DNA from: an uncultured Sphingomonadaceae bacterium
Lineage (GTDB): Bacteria > Pseudomonadota > Alphaproteobacteria > Sphingomonadales > Sphingomonadaceae
Length of the DNA: 64,000 nucleotides
Direction: 5' to 3'
Assembly (NCBI GenBank): GCA_947489315.1
Contig: CANLCX010000002.1
Span: 62,001 to 126,000 of the forward strand
Shown piece by piece: positions 16,589-24,586 of this stretch. Each line of letters opens with the position of its first letter. Position 1 is the stretch's first letter. Below the pieces are notes generated by a model. That model did no database searches. It worked only from the letters and a program-made list of their open reading frames with translations, and was not told the origin of the DNA. Made by a program: the position numbers and the translations under genes.

Positions 16589-17266
16589 ATGATGATTCGC
16601 AAGGTACTCTACATGACATTGGCAAGTGGTCTCGGGTTGATGGCTGCTTCTGCGCAAGCAGCTATTGTTGTCTATTCGGGCTATGACGAAGGTGCTGCTG
16701 CTCCCGGAGCAAACACAAATGCAGCGGAATCGGCTTTTCTGGCCGCAACTGGATCGCTCGATATTATTGATTTTGAGAGCGCTTTGCCGTCTGGCGTGAC
16801 TGTGACGGGAGGCACCGTCCGCAGTACTCCACCGGGCGCGCCGCAATTCTGGGGTTCAAACGTAACGCCTGGAGGGTCGTTCTATCTTGACTTTCGTGGC
16901 GATGTAACATTCGGTTTTGACGCTCCGATCGACTCTTTTGGTCTTGTTATGGGTGGATTGCAGGGTCCCAACACGATTAGCTGGGTTAATTCTTTAGGAT
17001 CACAGCAAGTCAGTGTAGTTAACAATGGAGGAGGAAGCGGATTCGCCTTTCTCGGATTTACTGATGCAGGTGAAATGATAAGCTCAATAACGGTAAGCTC
17101 GCCTGGAGATTTTGATGGGCTTGATGATGTCCGCTTCGGAAGAATCGGAATACCTGCAGTTCCTGAACCGGCCACCTGGGCAATGATGCTTGTGGGCTTT
17201 GGCTTTATAGGCGGCGCAATGCGAGCCCGCAAACGACAGCCGGCGAAAGTGCGCTTCGCCTTCTAA
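16589..17266 (+). CDS. PEP-CTERM sorting-domain protein (PEPxxWA type)
   Basis: A 225-residue secreted protein. An N-terminal signal peptide ends near ASAQA (residue 25). The C terminus carries the full tripartite PEP-CTERM signal: VPEPATWA near residue 191, a hydrophobic helix (MMLVGFGFIGGAM) and an Arg/Lys-rich tail (RARKRQ). Such proteins are exported, held by the tail, then processed by exosortase. The body is Gly/Ser/Asn-rich with low charge, typical of this secreted class. The start is ATG 16589 or the adjacent ATG 16592, both behind GGGGG. A strong terminator follows. It is the only evident XrtA substrate in the window. Confidence 0.92.
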   Translation: MMIRKVLYMTLASGLGLMAASAQAAIVVYSGYDEGAAAPGANTNAAESAFLAATGSLDIIDFESALPSGVTVTGGTVRSTPPGAPQFWGSNVTPGGSFYLDFRGDVTFGFDAPIDSFGLVMGGLQGPNTISWVNSLGSQQVSVVNNGGGSGFAFLGFTDAGEMISSITVSSPGDFDGLDDVRFGRIGIPAVPEPATWAMMLVGFGFIGGAMRARKRQPAKVRFAF

Positions 17267-17295
17267 CTTCGCGGCAATTTCTGCAATAAGCAATG

Positions 17296-17325
17296 ACCCG
17301 GCCAGACGTTCTGGCTGGGTTTTTT
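17296..17325 (+). terminator. Rho-independent terminator after the PEP-CTERM gene
   Basis: CCCGGCCAGA and TCTGGCTGGG pair around a three-base loop, with one G-T pair, and are followed by TTTTTT. It starts 30 bases after the stop codon. Confidence 0.9.
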
Positions 17326-17454
17326 GTTTCAGCTACTGGCTGAAAGCAGCAAATAGCATCATCCGACTGAGACTCGACCGGTATAGACGCGATGGATTTA
17401 TCGGGAAGTCCGCAACTGGGTCGTTTGCTGACATGTCGATTCTGGATTTCCAAC

Positions 17455-17517
17455 GTCCGCTTTTGCGCCCATAGCGGACATTAGCGTTGTGTCTGCAATA
17501 TCCCGAAAGCGGACATT
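17455..17517. repeat. REP-like hairpin (GCGGACATT family), copies 2 and 3
   Basis: At 17455-17479 GTCCGC and GCGGAC enclose TTTTGCGCCCATA, followed by ATTAG. At 17501-17517 the half-unit TCCCGAAAGCGGACATT repeats 16351-16367 exactly. They lie in the 320-base gap before the orphan gene at 17587. Apart from the preceding terminator I see nothing else in that gap. Confidence 0.65.
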
Positions 17518-17586
17518 GGTGTTTTCAGAAAAATCATCTATTAAGTGACAGAAATTTGAATTTTGCAGGCGAAAGAAATCAAATCG

Positions 17587-18777
17587 ATGTATCGATTCTC
17601 AATTGTTTTGTTTTTCGTTGGGCTTTTGTTTTCTAGTCGTTTGGATTCAAAAGAAATAAATCAATCTGACTTAGAAAACATTCGATTATCTGCCACGAAT
17701 TGTACAGGCGGATATTATCGCGACGGACAACTCCATACACCAGAACAGATCGCCTCAGCTCTGAACAAAATCAATGGCCGAAGAGATTTGATTAGCGAAG
17801 ATGAAGCGCGCGACATTTATTATGTTGCGAAAGGACTTTTGCTGAAGAAAATAGTCAATCCAGAGCGTGCGTCTGACCCCAAGAGACTATTGGAATGTGC
17901 ACCAGACGAGAGGGGAGGAGTTTGGCTTTTCAAATTTCTAATCGGCCGTTCACCAGATGAATTGAAGGGGCCTTCAAACTCATTTTACTGGTTGGGGCAA
18001 GCCTATCGACGCGGAATCGGCGTTCGACAAGATAATGAGCGTGCTCGGGAATTGATGCTCCAGGCAAGAATAATGGGCAATCGAAAATTAACGTCGTCGG
18101 ATTGGGGTAACCATCCCAATGACGAATTGTTGACGGTCATTAAAGATTCAAATTACCTCCCGTATTTAAGGGAGGCTTCGCAAGGAAGAAGGGGCGGAGA
18201 AGCAAAGTTATTACTTGCAGAAAATCTCATCACAACCAGCCCAAATGAAGCACAACGGTTGCTAAGGGATGCATCAATCAATGGTTATTTTCCTGCGAGC
18301 AGATTTTTATTGGAATCCGAGCAAAGCGGAACACTGAAGAAGCAGCATACCCATGAGCAAGCGGTTTTCTGGGCATTGCTGGCTTGGCGTTCGGCACATC
18401 GACCTGAGTTCAGGCACCGTTTGGTGGAAACTATAGTAAAATTGAATCGATCTGGAACAAACATTCCAATCAGCAACCGCTCTTTAACATTTGAGGAAAT
18501 TGGCGGAGATTCACTAATAGGTGACCCAAATGAAATAATGTTAGATGGCCGGCGAGGCATTGTGCAAGCTAGAGCGCTGGTGTCTCCAGACGGAAAAATC
18601 ATTTATGTCGAGCTTGTCAATTCATCCAGTTATCAGACGCCTATGGGGGCTGAAACACGGAAAATATATAAACCGAATAAGCTGACGCCAGTCCAACCCG
18701 AACTTTATGAAGGAAGAGCAGTATATTCATGGATGATGCTTCCTTCGATAAAGTTTTCCAGAGTAAAATCGAAATAG
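17587..18777 (+). CDS. Hypothetical exported protein with Sel1-like and TonB-C-like regions
   Basis: A 396-residue protein I do not recognise as a named family. It begins with a signal peptide or anchor (MYRFSIVLFFVGLLFSSR). The middle has Sel1/TPR-like helical pairs, for example FYWLGQAYRRGIGVRQDNER near residue 140 and EAQRLLRDASINGYFPASRF near 225. The C-terminal part (VQARALVSPDGKIIYVELVN) resembles a TonB/TolA C-terminal domain that contacts envelope partners. A TTG at 17563 is in frame, but ATG 17587 gives the better signal peptide. The gene is visibly AT-richer than its neighbours and is bracketed by REP-like hairpins, suggesting separate acquisition. Confidence 0.7.
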   Translation: MYRFSIVLFFVGLLFSSRLDSKEINQSDLENIRLSATNCTGGYYRDGQLHTPEQIASALNKINGRRDLISEDEARDIYYVAKGLLLKKIVNPERASDPKRLLECAPDERGGVWLFKFLIGRSPDELKGPSNSFYWLGQAYRRGIGVRQDNERARELMLQARIMGNRKLTSSDWGNHPNDELLTVIKDSNYLPYLREASQGRRGGEAKLLLAENLITTSPNEAQRLLRDASINGYFPASRFLLESEQSGTLKKQHTHEQAVFWALLAWRSAHRPEFRHRLVETIVKLNRSGTNIPISNRSLTFEEIGGDSLIGDPNEIMLDGRRGIVQARALVSPDGKIIYVELVNSSSYQTPMGAETRKIYKPNKLTPVQPELYEGRAVYSWMMLPSIKFSRVKSK

Positions 18778-18827
18778 TTAGTTTCAGACCTTTAGGTAAT
18801 AGCGCCCCATGCAACGACAATCCTAAT

Positions 18828-18852
18828 GTCCGCTTTTGCGCCCAAAGCGGAC
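18828..18852. repeat. REP-like hairpin (GCGGACATT family), copy 4
   Basis: GTCCGCTTT and AAAGCGGAC enclose TGCGCCC. The first 18 bases are identical to copy 2 (17455). It sits 50 bases after the orphan gene and about 95 bases before tRNA-Arg. Confidence 0.7.
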
Positions 18853-18947
18853 ACTAAGACTTCTCATCAGATGGTTGACATCCTAGTCGATCCTGTTTAC
18901 GCGCTAGGCCGCAGAAAACTGCGATTAAGAGGAATTTCCTAAGGCGC

Positions 18948-19024
18948 GCGCCCGTAGCTCAGCTGGATAGAGCGCGAGACTTCTAATCTTGAGGCCACAG
19001 GTTCGACTCCTGTCGGGCGCGCCA
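18948..19024 (+). tRNA. tRNA-Arg (anticodon TCT)
   Basis: A 77-base cloverleaf. The acceptor strand GCGCCCG pairs with CGGGCGC and is followed by G and the encoded CCA. The D arm is GCTC/GAGC, the anticodon stem CGAGA/TCTTG encloses loop CTTCTAA (anticodon TCT, reading AGA), and the T arm is ACAGG-TTCGACT-CCTGT. It ends 12 bases from the convergent Nudix gene stop. Confidence 0.96.
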
Positions 19025-19035
19025 ATCCTTTTCCG

Positions 19036-19851
19036 CTATTTGTTAAAGCCACGCTGGACCGCGTCCATTGGCTCTGAGGTGATCGGATAGCCAATCCCCT
19101 CGGGTATGCACAGATGCACGCCGTCATCGCGCTTCTCGATCGTCGGCGAGACCATTGTTACCGGGTGCTGGCTGCTATGCTCGGCCGCTTCTGCAAAAGA
19201 GCCAAATTGGGCGAGCCGTTCCAGATTACGTTTGGTCGGGAAGATGATTTTCACCTCTCCGGCGTCCGCCTTTTCCAGCACGCCTTGCGCGCTGCTCCAG
19301 AACAGATTGTAATTTTCGGTCTCGTCAACGGTCGCTTCTGCCGCGTGATCATCGTGGGAGATCATATAAAAACGCGTATCGAACACGCGCTTTTCGGCAA
19401 AGGGCGGGCACCAGCGAGTAAAGGGCACCAGTTTTTCGAGGCTGAGCTGCCAGTCGAACTGACCGCATATATCAGACAATATAGTGCCGTCATGGAGCGC
19501 TGCACGGGCCTCGACAACACGGCTAGCCGCGAGGTCGCCTTCGACCGCCACAGCTATGCCGGTTTCCTCAATCGACTCCCGAATCGCCGCAATACGGCCA
19601 GCATATTCGTCGAGATCATCATGGCCGAGCATCTTGGCAAAATCATAGTCGGCATCATCCACACGGCCGCCGGGAAAAACTGCCGCACCTGCCGCAAAAG
19701 CCATTTTTGCCGAACGCTCCACCATCAACAATTCCGGAGCGGCGCTGCCGGGTTGATCGCGAAAGATAACCAATGTCGAGGCGGGAATGGGCTTTGGCAT
19801 CGGTTTTCCGGTCAGGGCATCAATGCTGTTCGGCTTATTATTATCTGTCAT
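19036..19851 (-). CDS. Nudix family hydrolase
   Basis: A 271-residue protein. The Nudix region starts at FPGGRVDDAD near residue 60 and completes with REsxEEtG as RESIEETGIAV near 90. The usual 23-residue box is stretched by an insertion between GG and RE, as in the NUDT19-like/CoA-pyrophosphatase branch. It probably hydrolyses a nucleoside diphosphate derivative, possibly CoA or an acyl-CoA (inference from branch). The start ATG 19851 opens MTDNNKPNS. The frame extends to 19947, but that stretch overlaps the region before the divergent DUF4126 gene. No clear Shine-Dalgarno site is visible. Confidence 0.85.
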   Translation of the reverse strand: MTDNNKPNSIDALTGKPMPKPIPASTLVIFRDQPGSAAPELLMVERSAKMAFAAGAAVFPGGRVDDADYDFAKMLGHDDLDEYAGRIAAIRESIEETGIAVAVEGDLAASRVVEARAALHDGTILSDICGQFDWQLSLEKLVPFTRWCPPFAEKRVFDTRFYMISHDDHAAEATVDETENYNLFWSSAQGVLEKADAGEVKIIFPTKRNLERLAQFGSFAEAAEHSSQHPVTMVSPTIEKRDDGVHLCIPEGIGYPITSEPMDAVQRGFNK

Positions 19852-19957
19852 GCCATCATATGAACAGCATGGCTCCTGCAATGTAAAGCCATTGCGCGAT
19901 GCCAGTCTTTCATGCTGCGATTTGCCAAGCCGGACCGTTCGTGGCAATCATCGTCCG

Positions 19958-20545
19958 ATGGGCATTATTGAAATCTTGGGTTTAGCTGGCAGCGTCAGCC
20001 TTTTATCGGGCTGGCGGCTCTATCTCACCGTCTTTGTGACCGGCCTCGCGATGCGGCTGCAATGGATCAACCTGCCCGAGAATTTACAAATGCTGGATGC
20101 CCTCGCCAATCCGTGGGTGCTTGGCATCAGCGCGGTCGGCGCCTTGGCAGAATTTTTTGCGGACAAGATATTATGGCTCGATAGCATTTGGGATACGATC
20201 CACACGGTCATCCGCCCGCTAGGCGGCGCGCTACTCGCGCTGGCTGTTGTCGATTCCAGCGATCCGGCCTGGCAGGTCATCATCTTCCTGCTCGGCGGCG
20301 GCGCAGCTTTGATGAGCCATGGCGCGAAAGCAGGCGCACGTGCGATTGTGAATACGAGCCCGGAACCGGTCAGCAATGCGGTGGTATCTACGGGCGAAGA
20401 TATTGCAACAGGCGGATTGCTGATCCTTGCGTTCACCAATCCGATCGCGGCGCTGATCATTGCATCGCTGCTGCTGATCTTGTGTTTGTTTCTGGTTTAT
20501 AAGGGTTATCGACTCTGGCGAAAAATCGTTTCGAGCGGGAATTAG
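19958..20545 (+). CDS. DUF4126 family membrane protein
   Basis: A 195-residue inner-membrane protein with about five hydrophobic segments. It opens with MGIIEILGLAGSVSLLSGWR. The conserved ALAEFFADKILWLDSIWD segment near residue 60 and the Gly-rich GGALLALAV/HGAKAGARAIVNTSPEP stretch are typical of DUF4126. Function is unknown. ATG 19958 is chosen over upstream in-frame starts because it begins the conserved domain and avoids overlap with the divergent Nudix gene. It ends three bases from the convergent fliS stop. Confidence 0.85.
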   Translation: MGIIEILGLAGSVSLLSGWRLYLTVFVTGLAMRLQWINLPENLQMLDALANPWVLGISAVGALAEFFADKILWLDSIWDTIHTVIRPLGGALLALAVVDSSDPAWQVIIFLLGGGAALMSHGAKAGARAIVNTSPEPVSNAVVSTGEDIATGGLLILAFTNPIAALIIASLLLILCLFLVYKGYRLWRKIVSSGN

Positions 20546-20548
20546 CGC

Positions 20549-20956
20549 CTAGCCTATTTGCGCCCATGCCGCATGAACTTCAGATATGATCTTATGCGCA
20601 ACGCGATTATTTTGTAATTGGGTTGCGGGCTCTTTATCGGCAATCAGCGCGCGAACTTGACCGTAGGTCTGCCGCAGATTTTGAGCCAATTGGCCACCTT
20701 TCTCCATATCCAGACTGGCGATCAGCGAGTCCACGATCGACAGGGCCATAGCCTGCTGATCCGCAATATCGCTAGTTTCGCCGCGTTTATGGATGACTTG
20801 GATTTCGTCCAGAAGATTGAGCAGCTCTTCAAATAATATCGCGATTAACTCATGCGGATTGGCATTTAAAACCCGTGCGTCTTTTCCGGCAACAGCGTAG
20901 CCGGATTGCACCGAGCGCATCATATTCATGGCCTGTACTTCATGATGGAAGGTCAA
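20549..20956 (-). CDS. fliS: Flagellar export chaperone FliS
   Basis: A 135-residue helical cytoplasmic protein that binds the C-terminal disordered part of flagellin and prevents early polymerisation. The motif NANPHELIAILFEELL near residues 30-45 and the helix DSLIASLDMEKGGQLAQNL are characteristic. Its ATG overlaps the fliD stop (ATGA). It is the last gene of the long leftward flagellar operon. No fliT was seen behind it. Confidence 0.94.
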   Translation of the reverse strand: MTFHHEVQAMNMMRSVQSGYAVAGKDARVLNANPHELIAILFEELLNLLDEIQVIHKRGETSDIADQQAMALSIVDSLIASLDMEKGGQLAQNLRQTYGQVRALIADKEPATQLQNNRVAHKIISEVHAAWAQIG

Positions 20957-22326
20957 TTATTATCCCCATTCCAGACGGCAATTTGCTGGGTGAGATAGCT
21001 TTGTGTCGCTTGCAAGATCGCGAGCTGGCGATCCATATTGGCAAAGGTTCGCCGCAACTGTGTTTCATATTGCGCGCTGTCTTGATCTAGCTTCTCGCGC
21101 GCTTCCAGCAAGTTGGCCTTAATCTCCTCGTACCGGTTCTGACTTGCTTCCAATGCTCCATCATCCCCTTGCAGCCGGTCTCTTATCGACTGCAATAGGC
21201 CTGCGATTCCGGGATTATTGCTATCGGCTTTCAGTGGATCGAGCATATTGGATACCGCCTCAGGATTAGCAGCCAAAACGTCATCAAGCCGGTCTTTGTC
21301 GATGGACAGCGTCCCGTCGCGATTGGTCTTGATGCCGATATCAGACAGGGCGCGATAGGGTCCGTTGTCGGCCAGCGCGGTTGCACCAATCTGACTCAAT
21401 GCGCGCATCATTTCACGCACTCCGTTGTCGCCAGAAAGAGGGCCGGCGGAGTCCCCAGCTCCACCGGGTGCGGTTGCCGCATTCAGCGCGGTTCGCAATT
21501 GATTATAGGCATCGACAAATTCACCTACCAAAGCCGATATCGTCTTTGTCGGTTGATCGCCGCTAATGGTAATTGCCGTTCCCGGTGCAGCGGCATTGAG
21601 GTTTATGGACACGCCCTGAATCGCATTCTCGATCGTGTTGCTACCAAAGCGCAAATCCACGCCATCAATTTTGATGAGGGCATCGACCGCTTCACTGACC
21701 AACGTCATTCCGGCCCCGCCCGGGGGATAATTATAGTCGGCAAAATCACCGCTGACCGTAAATATGTTACCAGCGCCCTCCTGCCCTTCCAGCACAAGCC
21801 GCGCGCCCGTATCATCGGTGATGATGGAGGCCGCGACGCCAGATTCCGACTGATTTATGGCTTCCGCAAGATCACTCAAACTGTCGGCACCATTGACCAA
21901 TGTGACGTTAAAATTTCCGCTGCCGCTGCTGATCGTCATCGTTCCTGCGCCTAGCGACACATTGCTGTCAGCGACGACCCCGGAGGCGAGCCGCCGCGAG
22001 GACGCCAACTGTGTTATTTCGAGCGTGGCGGGAAGGCCTTGGGGACGCGCATCGTCTATAAACCCAACGGTGGCGAGCGCTGGATTGCTGGACACCAGAC
22101 TGCCCGCAAAGGCTCGTCCGTCCAGCAAGTCCGAAAGCGCAGTAGCGAAGGTATCAAGCGATGAGGATGCCGATGCCAAGGCTGAAATTCTCAGGCTATT
22201 GGCTTGCTCGCGGCTGCGCAATATGGCCTCTTTGGGTTCGCGGGAGGCGGCCAACAAATCTGCGATGAGTTGCCGGCTATTCACGCCTGTGCCGGAACCG
22301 ATGAAATTGGATATTGAATCAAACAT
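20953..22326 (-). CDS. fliD: Flagellar filament cap / hook-associated protein 2
   Basis: A 457-residue secreted cap protein. The N-terminal FliD domain starts MFDSISNFIGSGTGVNSRQLI, and the C-terminal domain ends in a coiled coil (EASQNRYEEIKANLLEAREKL) and the conserved MDRQLAILQATQSYLTQQI. FLAG-IN-like strands occupy the middle. ATG 22326 is used; a TTG at 22335 is in frame. It caps the growing filament and is exported through the flagellar type III system. It is coupled to fliS by a four-base overlap. Confidence 0.95.
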   Translation of the reverse strand: MFDSISNFIGSGTGVNSRQLIADLLAASREPKEAILRSREQANSLRISALASASSSLDTFATALSDLLDGRAFAGSLVSSNPALATVGFIDDARPQGLPATLEITQLASSRRLASGVVADSNVSLGAGTMTISSGSGNFNVTLVNGADSLSDLAEAINQSESGVAASIITDDTGARLVLEGQEGAGNIFTVSGDFADYNYPPGGAGMTLVSEAVDALIKIDGVDLRFGSNTIENAIQGVSINLNAAAPGTAITISGDQPTKTISALVGEFVDAYNQLRTALNAATAPGGAGDSAGPLSGDNGVREMMRALSQIGATALADNGPYRALSDIGIKTNRDGTLSIDKDRLDDVLAANPEAVSNMLDPLKADSNNPGIAGLLQSIRDRLQGDDGALEASQNRYEEIKANLLEAREKLDQDSAQYETQLRRTFANMDRQLAILQATQSYLTQQIAVWNGDNN

Positions 22327-22362
22327 AGGTCTCAAAACGACGAGCGCCTGAATAGCTTTAGA

Positions 22363-23505
22363 TTAATTTTCGCAATTGCCATCGCTATCGAACCGCAGCT
22401 CATCCGGCAGATCGACATGCGGCTGCTCCAACGCGTCCGCAATTTGCGCATCAAGCCGAAACAAGAAAGCCAACACCGTGGCCACCGCGACATAAAGCCG
22501 CTCGTCAATCACACCGCCAACCGGTGTGGTGAAATAAATGGCACGGGTCAGCATCGGAAACTGCAACATCGGCACCGCTCGTTCTTCGGCCAATTGACGA
22601 ATGGCGTCCGCCGTCTCACCTTTACCTTTTGCCAACATGGTTGGCACAGCATCCATGCCCGGGCGATAGCGCAATACGACCGAAAAATGGGCAGGATTGT
22701 TAAGCACAACAGTGGCTTCGTCCATCGCTTTACGGACGGATTGCGACAAGCTCTCCTGTTGCCTTTTACGCTGCGCCCATTTTACCTCTGGCGCACCCTC
22801 AATATCCTTATGCTCATCCTTGACCTCTTGCTTGGTCATGCGAAGCCGTTTGCTGCGCTGAAACATTTGTGCCGGCACATCTATGCCCGCAATCGCAAAA
22901 AACCCAACCGCCATCACCAGCATGATGATGACAAATAAATCCCCAAATTGCCCGACAGCGCCGCGCATATCCTGAGGACCCAACGCAAACATATAAGGCA
23001 GATTGGTATAGACCAGCCAAAGTCCGATACATCCCAGCAATAGGACCTTCGCCAAGGACTTGCCCAGCTCGATCAGCCCACGCGTTCCGAACATCCGCTT
23101 CAGCCCATTGATCGGATTGAGCTTATCCCCTTTCGGTTTCATTGCCGACCAGCGGAAACCCAGTGAACCGAGCAATATCGGCGTCGCTATGGCCGCCAGC
23201 ATGGTCATTCCAAAAAGGCTGAGAAAAGGGAACAGGATCTTGCGGATATGGCGATAGGTTTGCTCGCTGGGATTGAAATTCTCGATATCGGCTCTTTCAA
23301 TCGTCAAGCCGTTCGTCAGCATTTCGGCGATCGCATCCATCAAAAAACTGCCCAATGCCGCGAAACCCAGCGCGCCGGCCACGACAACCATCGCGCCGCC
23401 CAGCTCCTTTGATTGCAAGACGTCGCCTTTTTTCGCGCTATCCTGAAGCCGCTTGGGGGTTGGCGCTTCCGTTTTCTCGCCGCCGCCCGGCGGTCCATCT
23501 GCCAT
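22363..23505 (-). CDS. flhB: Flagellar type III export switch protein FlhB (NPAH variant)
   Basis: A 380-residue inner-membrane export-gate protein. It opens with the typical GGEKTEAPTPKRLQDSAKKG, then four membrane helices, then the cytoplasmic switch domain. The autocleavage motif, normally NPTH, reads N270-P-A-H, so the threonine is alanine. Cleavage between Asn and Pro lets FlhB change from rod/hook to filament substrates, with FliK. Asn, Pro and His are intact, so cleavage may still occur. It shares one base with the fliR stop (TAATG). Confidence 0.96.
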   Translation of the reverse strand: MADGPPGGGEKTEAPTPKRLQDSAKKGDVLQSKELGGAMVVVAGALGFAALGSFLMDAIAEMLTNGLTIERADIENFNPSEQTYRHIRKILFPFLSLFGMTMLAAIATPILLGSLGFRWSAMKPKGDKLNPINGLKRMFGTRGLIELGKSLAKVLLLGCIGLWLVYTNLPYMFALGPQDMRGAVGQFGDLFVIIMLVMAVGFFAIAGIDVPAQMFQRSKRLRMTKQEVKDEHKDIEGAPEVKWAQRKRQQESLSQSVRKAMDEATVVLNNPAHFSVVLRYRPGMDAVPTMLAKGKGETADAIRQLAEERAVPMLQFPMLTRAIYFTTPVGGVIDERLYVAVATVLAFLFRLDAQIADALEQPHVDLPDELRFDSDGNCEN

Positions 23506-24287
23506 TAGCCGCCCCTCGCTATTGTTTCGCTATATTCGAGCGACTGGATGAGCGCTTGTCCAATGCCGTCGATCATTAAGGGAGCCGCCATAGCCAACAT
23601 GACCAATCCCAATGTGAGTGTAGCGGGCAAGCCAACCGCAAACAGGTTCATCGACGGAGCCGAGCGCGCTAACAATCCAAGAATGATCTGCACCAGCAGC
23701 AACGCCGATCCGACGGGGAAAGCAATGGCCAGTCCTGCAACAAATAAAGACCCGCCGAAATGGGCCAGTCTCAGTGCAGCATCCGCCGACAACAGACCGC
23801 TGCCTGGCGGCAAAAATTCATAACTGCGTACGATGATCGAAGCGAGGATCAAATGGCCGTCCATCGCCAGAAAAATAAGTGTCGCAATGATCGACAGAAA
23901 CTGGCCGATGACCGGTGTGGATTGCCCGGTTTGCGGATCAGACATGGATGCAAAACCCAAACCCATGGCGTTGCTGATGGTCTCGCCCGCAACAAAAGCG
24001 GCGGCATATCCTATCTGGATAGTGAAACCGATGGCGAGGCCGATGATGATCTCACCGGCAATCAAGGCAAAGCCGGAAATACTGATCAGGCCATCCTCAG
24101 GAAGCTTGATATCAGATCCGCCTATCGCCGCCATCCCGACCGCCAAAGCGATAATCAAGCGCAACTGGATTGGCACCACTTTCGCGCCCGTAACTGGTGC
24201 TGCAAAAAAGGCGGCACCAGGCCTGATCATCGCGAAAAGCCACAACCAGAGCTGGTCTTCCAATCCTGCAAATCCCGGGGCAATCAT
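23505..24287 (-). CDS. fliR: Flagellar export gate protein FliR
   Basis: A 260-residue membrane protein with six hydrophobic segments. The conserved loop ETISNAMGLGFASMSDPQTGQ near residues 105-125 holds the family DP motif. It forms the export pore with FliP and FliQ at the base of the MS ring. It lies between fliQ and flhB with very short spacing, the standard order. Confidence 0.96.
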   Translation of the reverse strand: MIAPGFAGLEDQLWLWLFAMIRPGAAFFAAPVTGAKVVPIQLRLIIALAVGMAAIGGSDIKLPEDGLISISGFALIAGEIIIGLAIGFTIQIGYAAAFVAGETISNAMGLGFASMSDPQTGQSTPVIGQFLSIIATLIFLAMDGHLILASIIVRSYEFLPPGSGLLSADAALRLAHFGGSLFVAGLAIAFPVGSALLLVQIILGLLARSAPSMNLFAVGLPATLTLGLVMLAMAAPLMIDGIGQALIQSLEYSETIARGG

Positions 24288-24296
24288 CTCAGGCTG

Positions 24297-24572
24297 TCAA
24301 ACCAGCAGCGCCGGGATCCGGTCATAAACATCAACGGTAAAATCGACGATCAAATACATGATCGATCCACCGAATATCCCCAGCATGATCGCAACAATCA
24401 ACAATTTGGGAACGAAGCTGAGCGTTGCTTCATTGACCGATGTTGCGGCTTGGATCATCCCCAGCAATAGACCGCCGAGTAGCGCCGGGACCAATATCGG
24501 CGCGGCCGCCAAAGCCGTAATCCACAGCGTTTGCTGCGCCATGCCAATGAAAAAATCACCACTGCCTGCCAT
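24297..24572 (-). CDS. fliQ: Flagellar export gate protein FliQ
   Basis: A 91-residue protein with two membrane helices (LWITALAAAPILVPALLGG and VPKLLIVAIMLGIFGGSIM) separated by the conserved LLLGMIQAATSVNEATLSFVP. The usual length is about 89. The ATG at 24572 follows AAGGAAGG. It forms the outer layer of the FliPQR pore. Confidence 0.96.
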   Translation of the reverse strand: MAGSGDFFIGMAQQTLWITALAAAPILVPALLGGLLLGMIQAATSVNEATLSFVPKLLIVAIMLGIFGGSIMYLIVDFTVDVYDRIPALLV

Positions 24573-24586
24573 ATGCTGCGCCTTCC

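Noticed and set aside
14949-18947. CRISPR-like array
   Set aside because: The repeats are few, irregularly spaced and palindromic, with genes between them; no cas genes present.
18948-19024. Integrative element attached at tRNA-Arg
   Set aside because: No integrase gene and no repeated tRNA 3' end found in the window; the accessory block lies on the 5' side.
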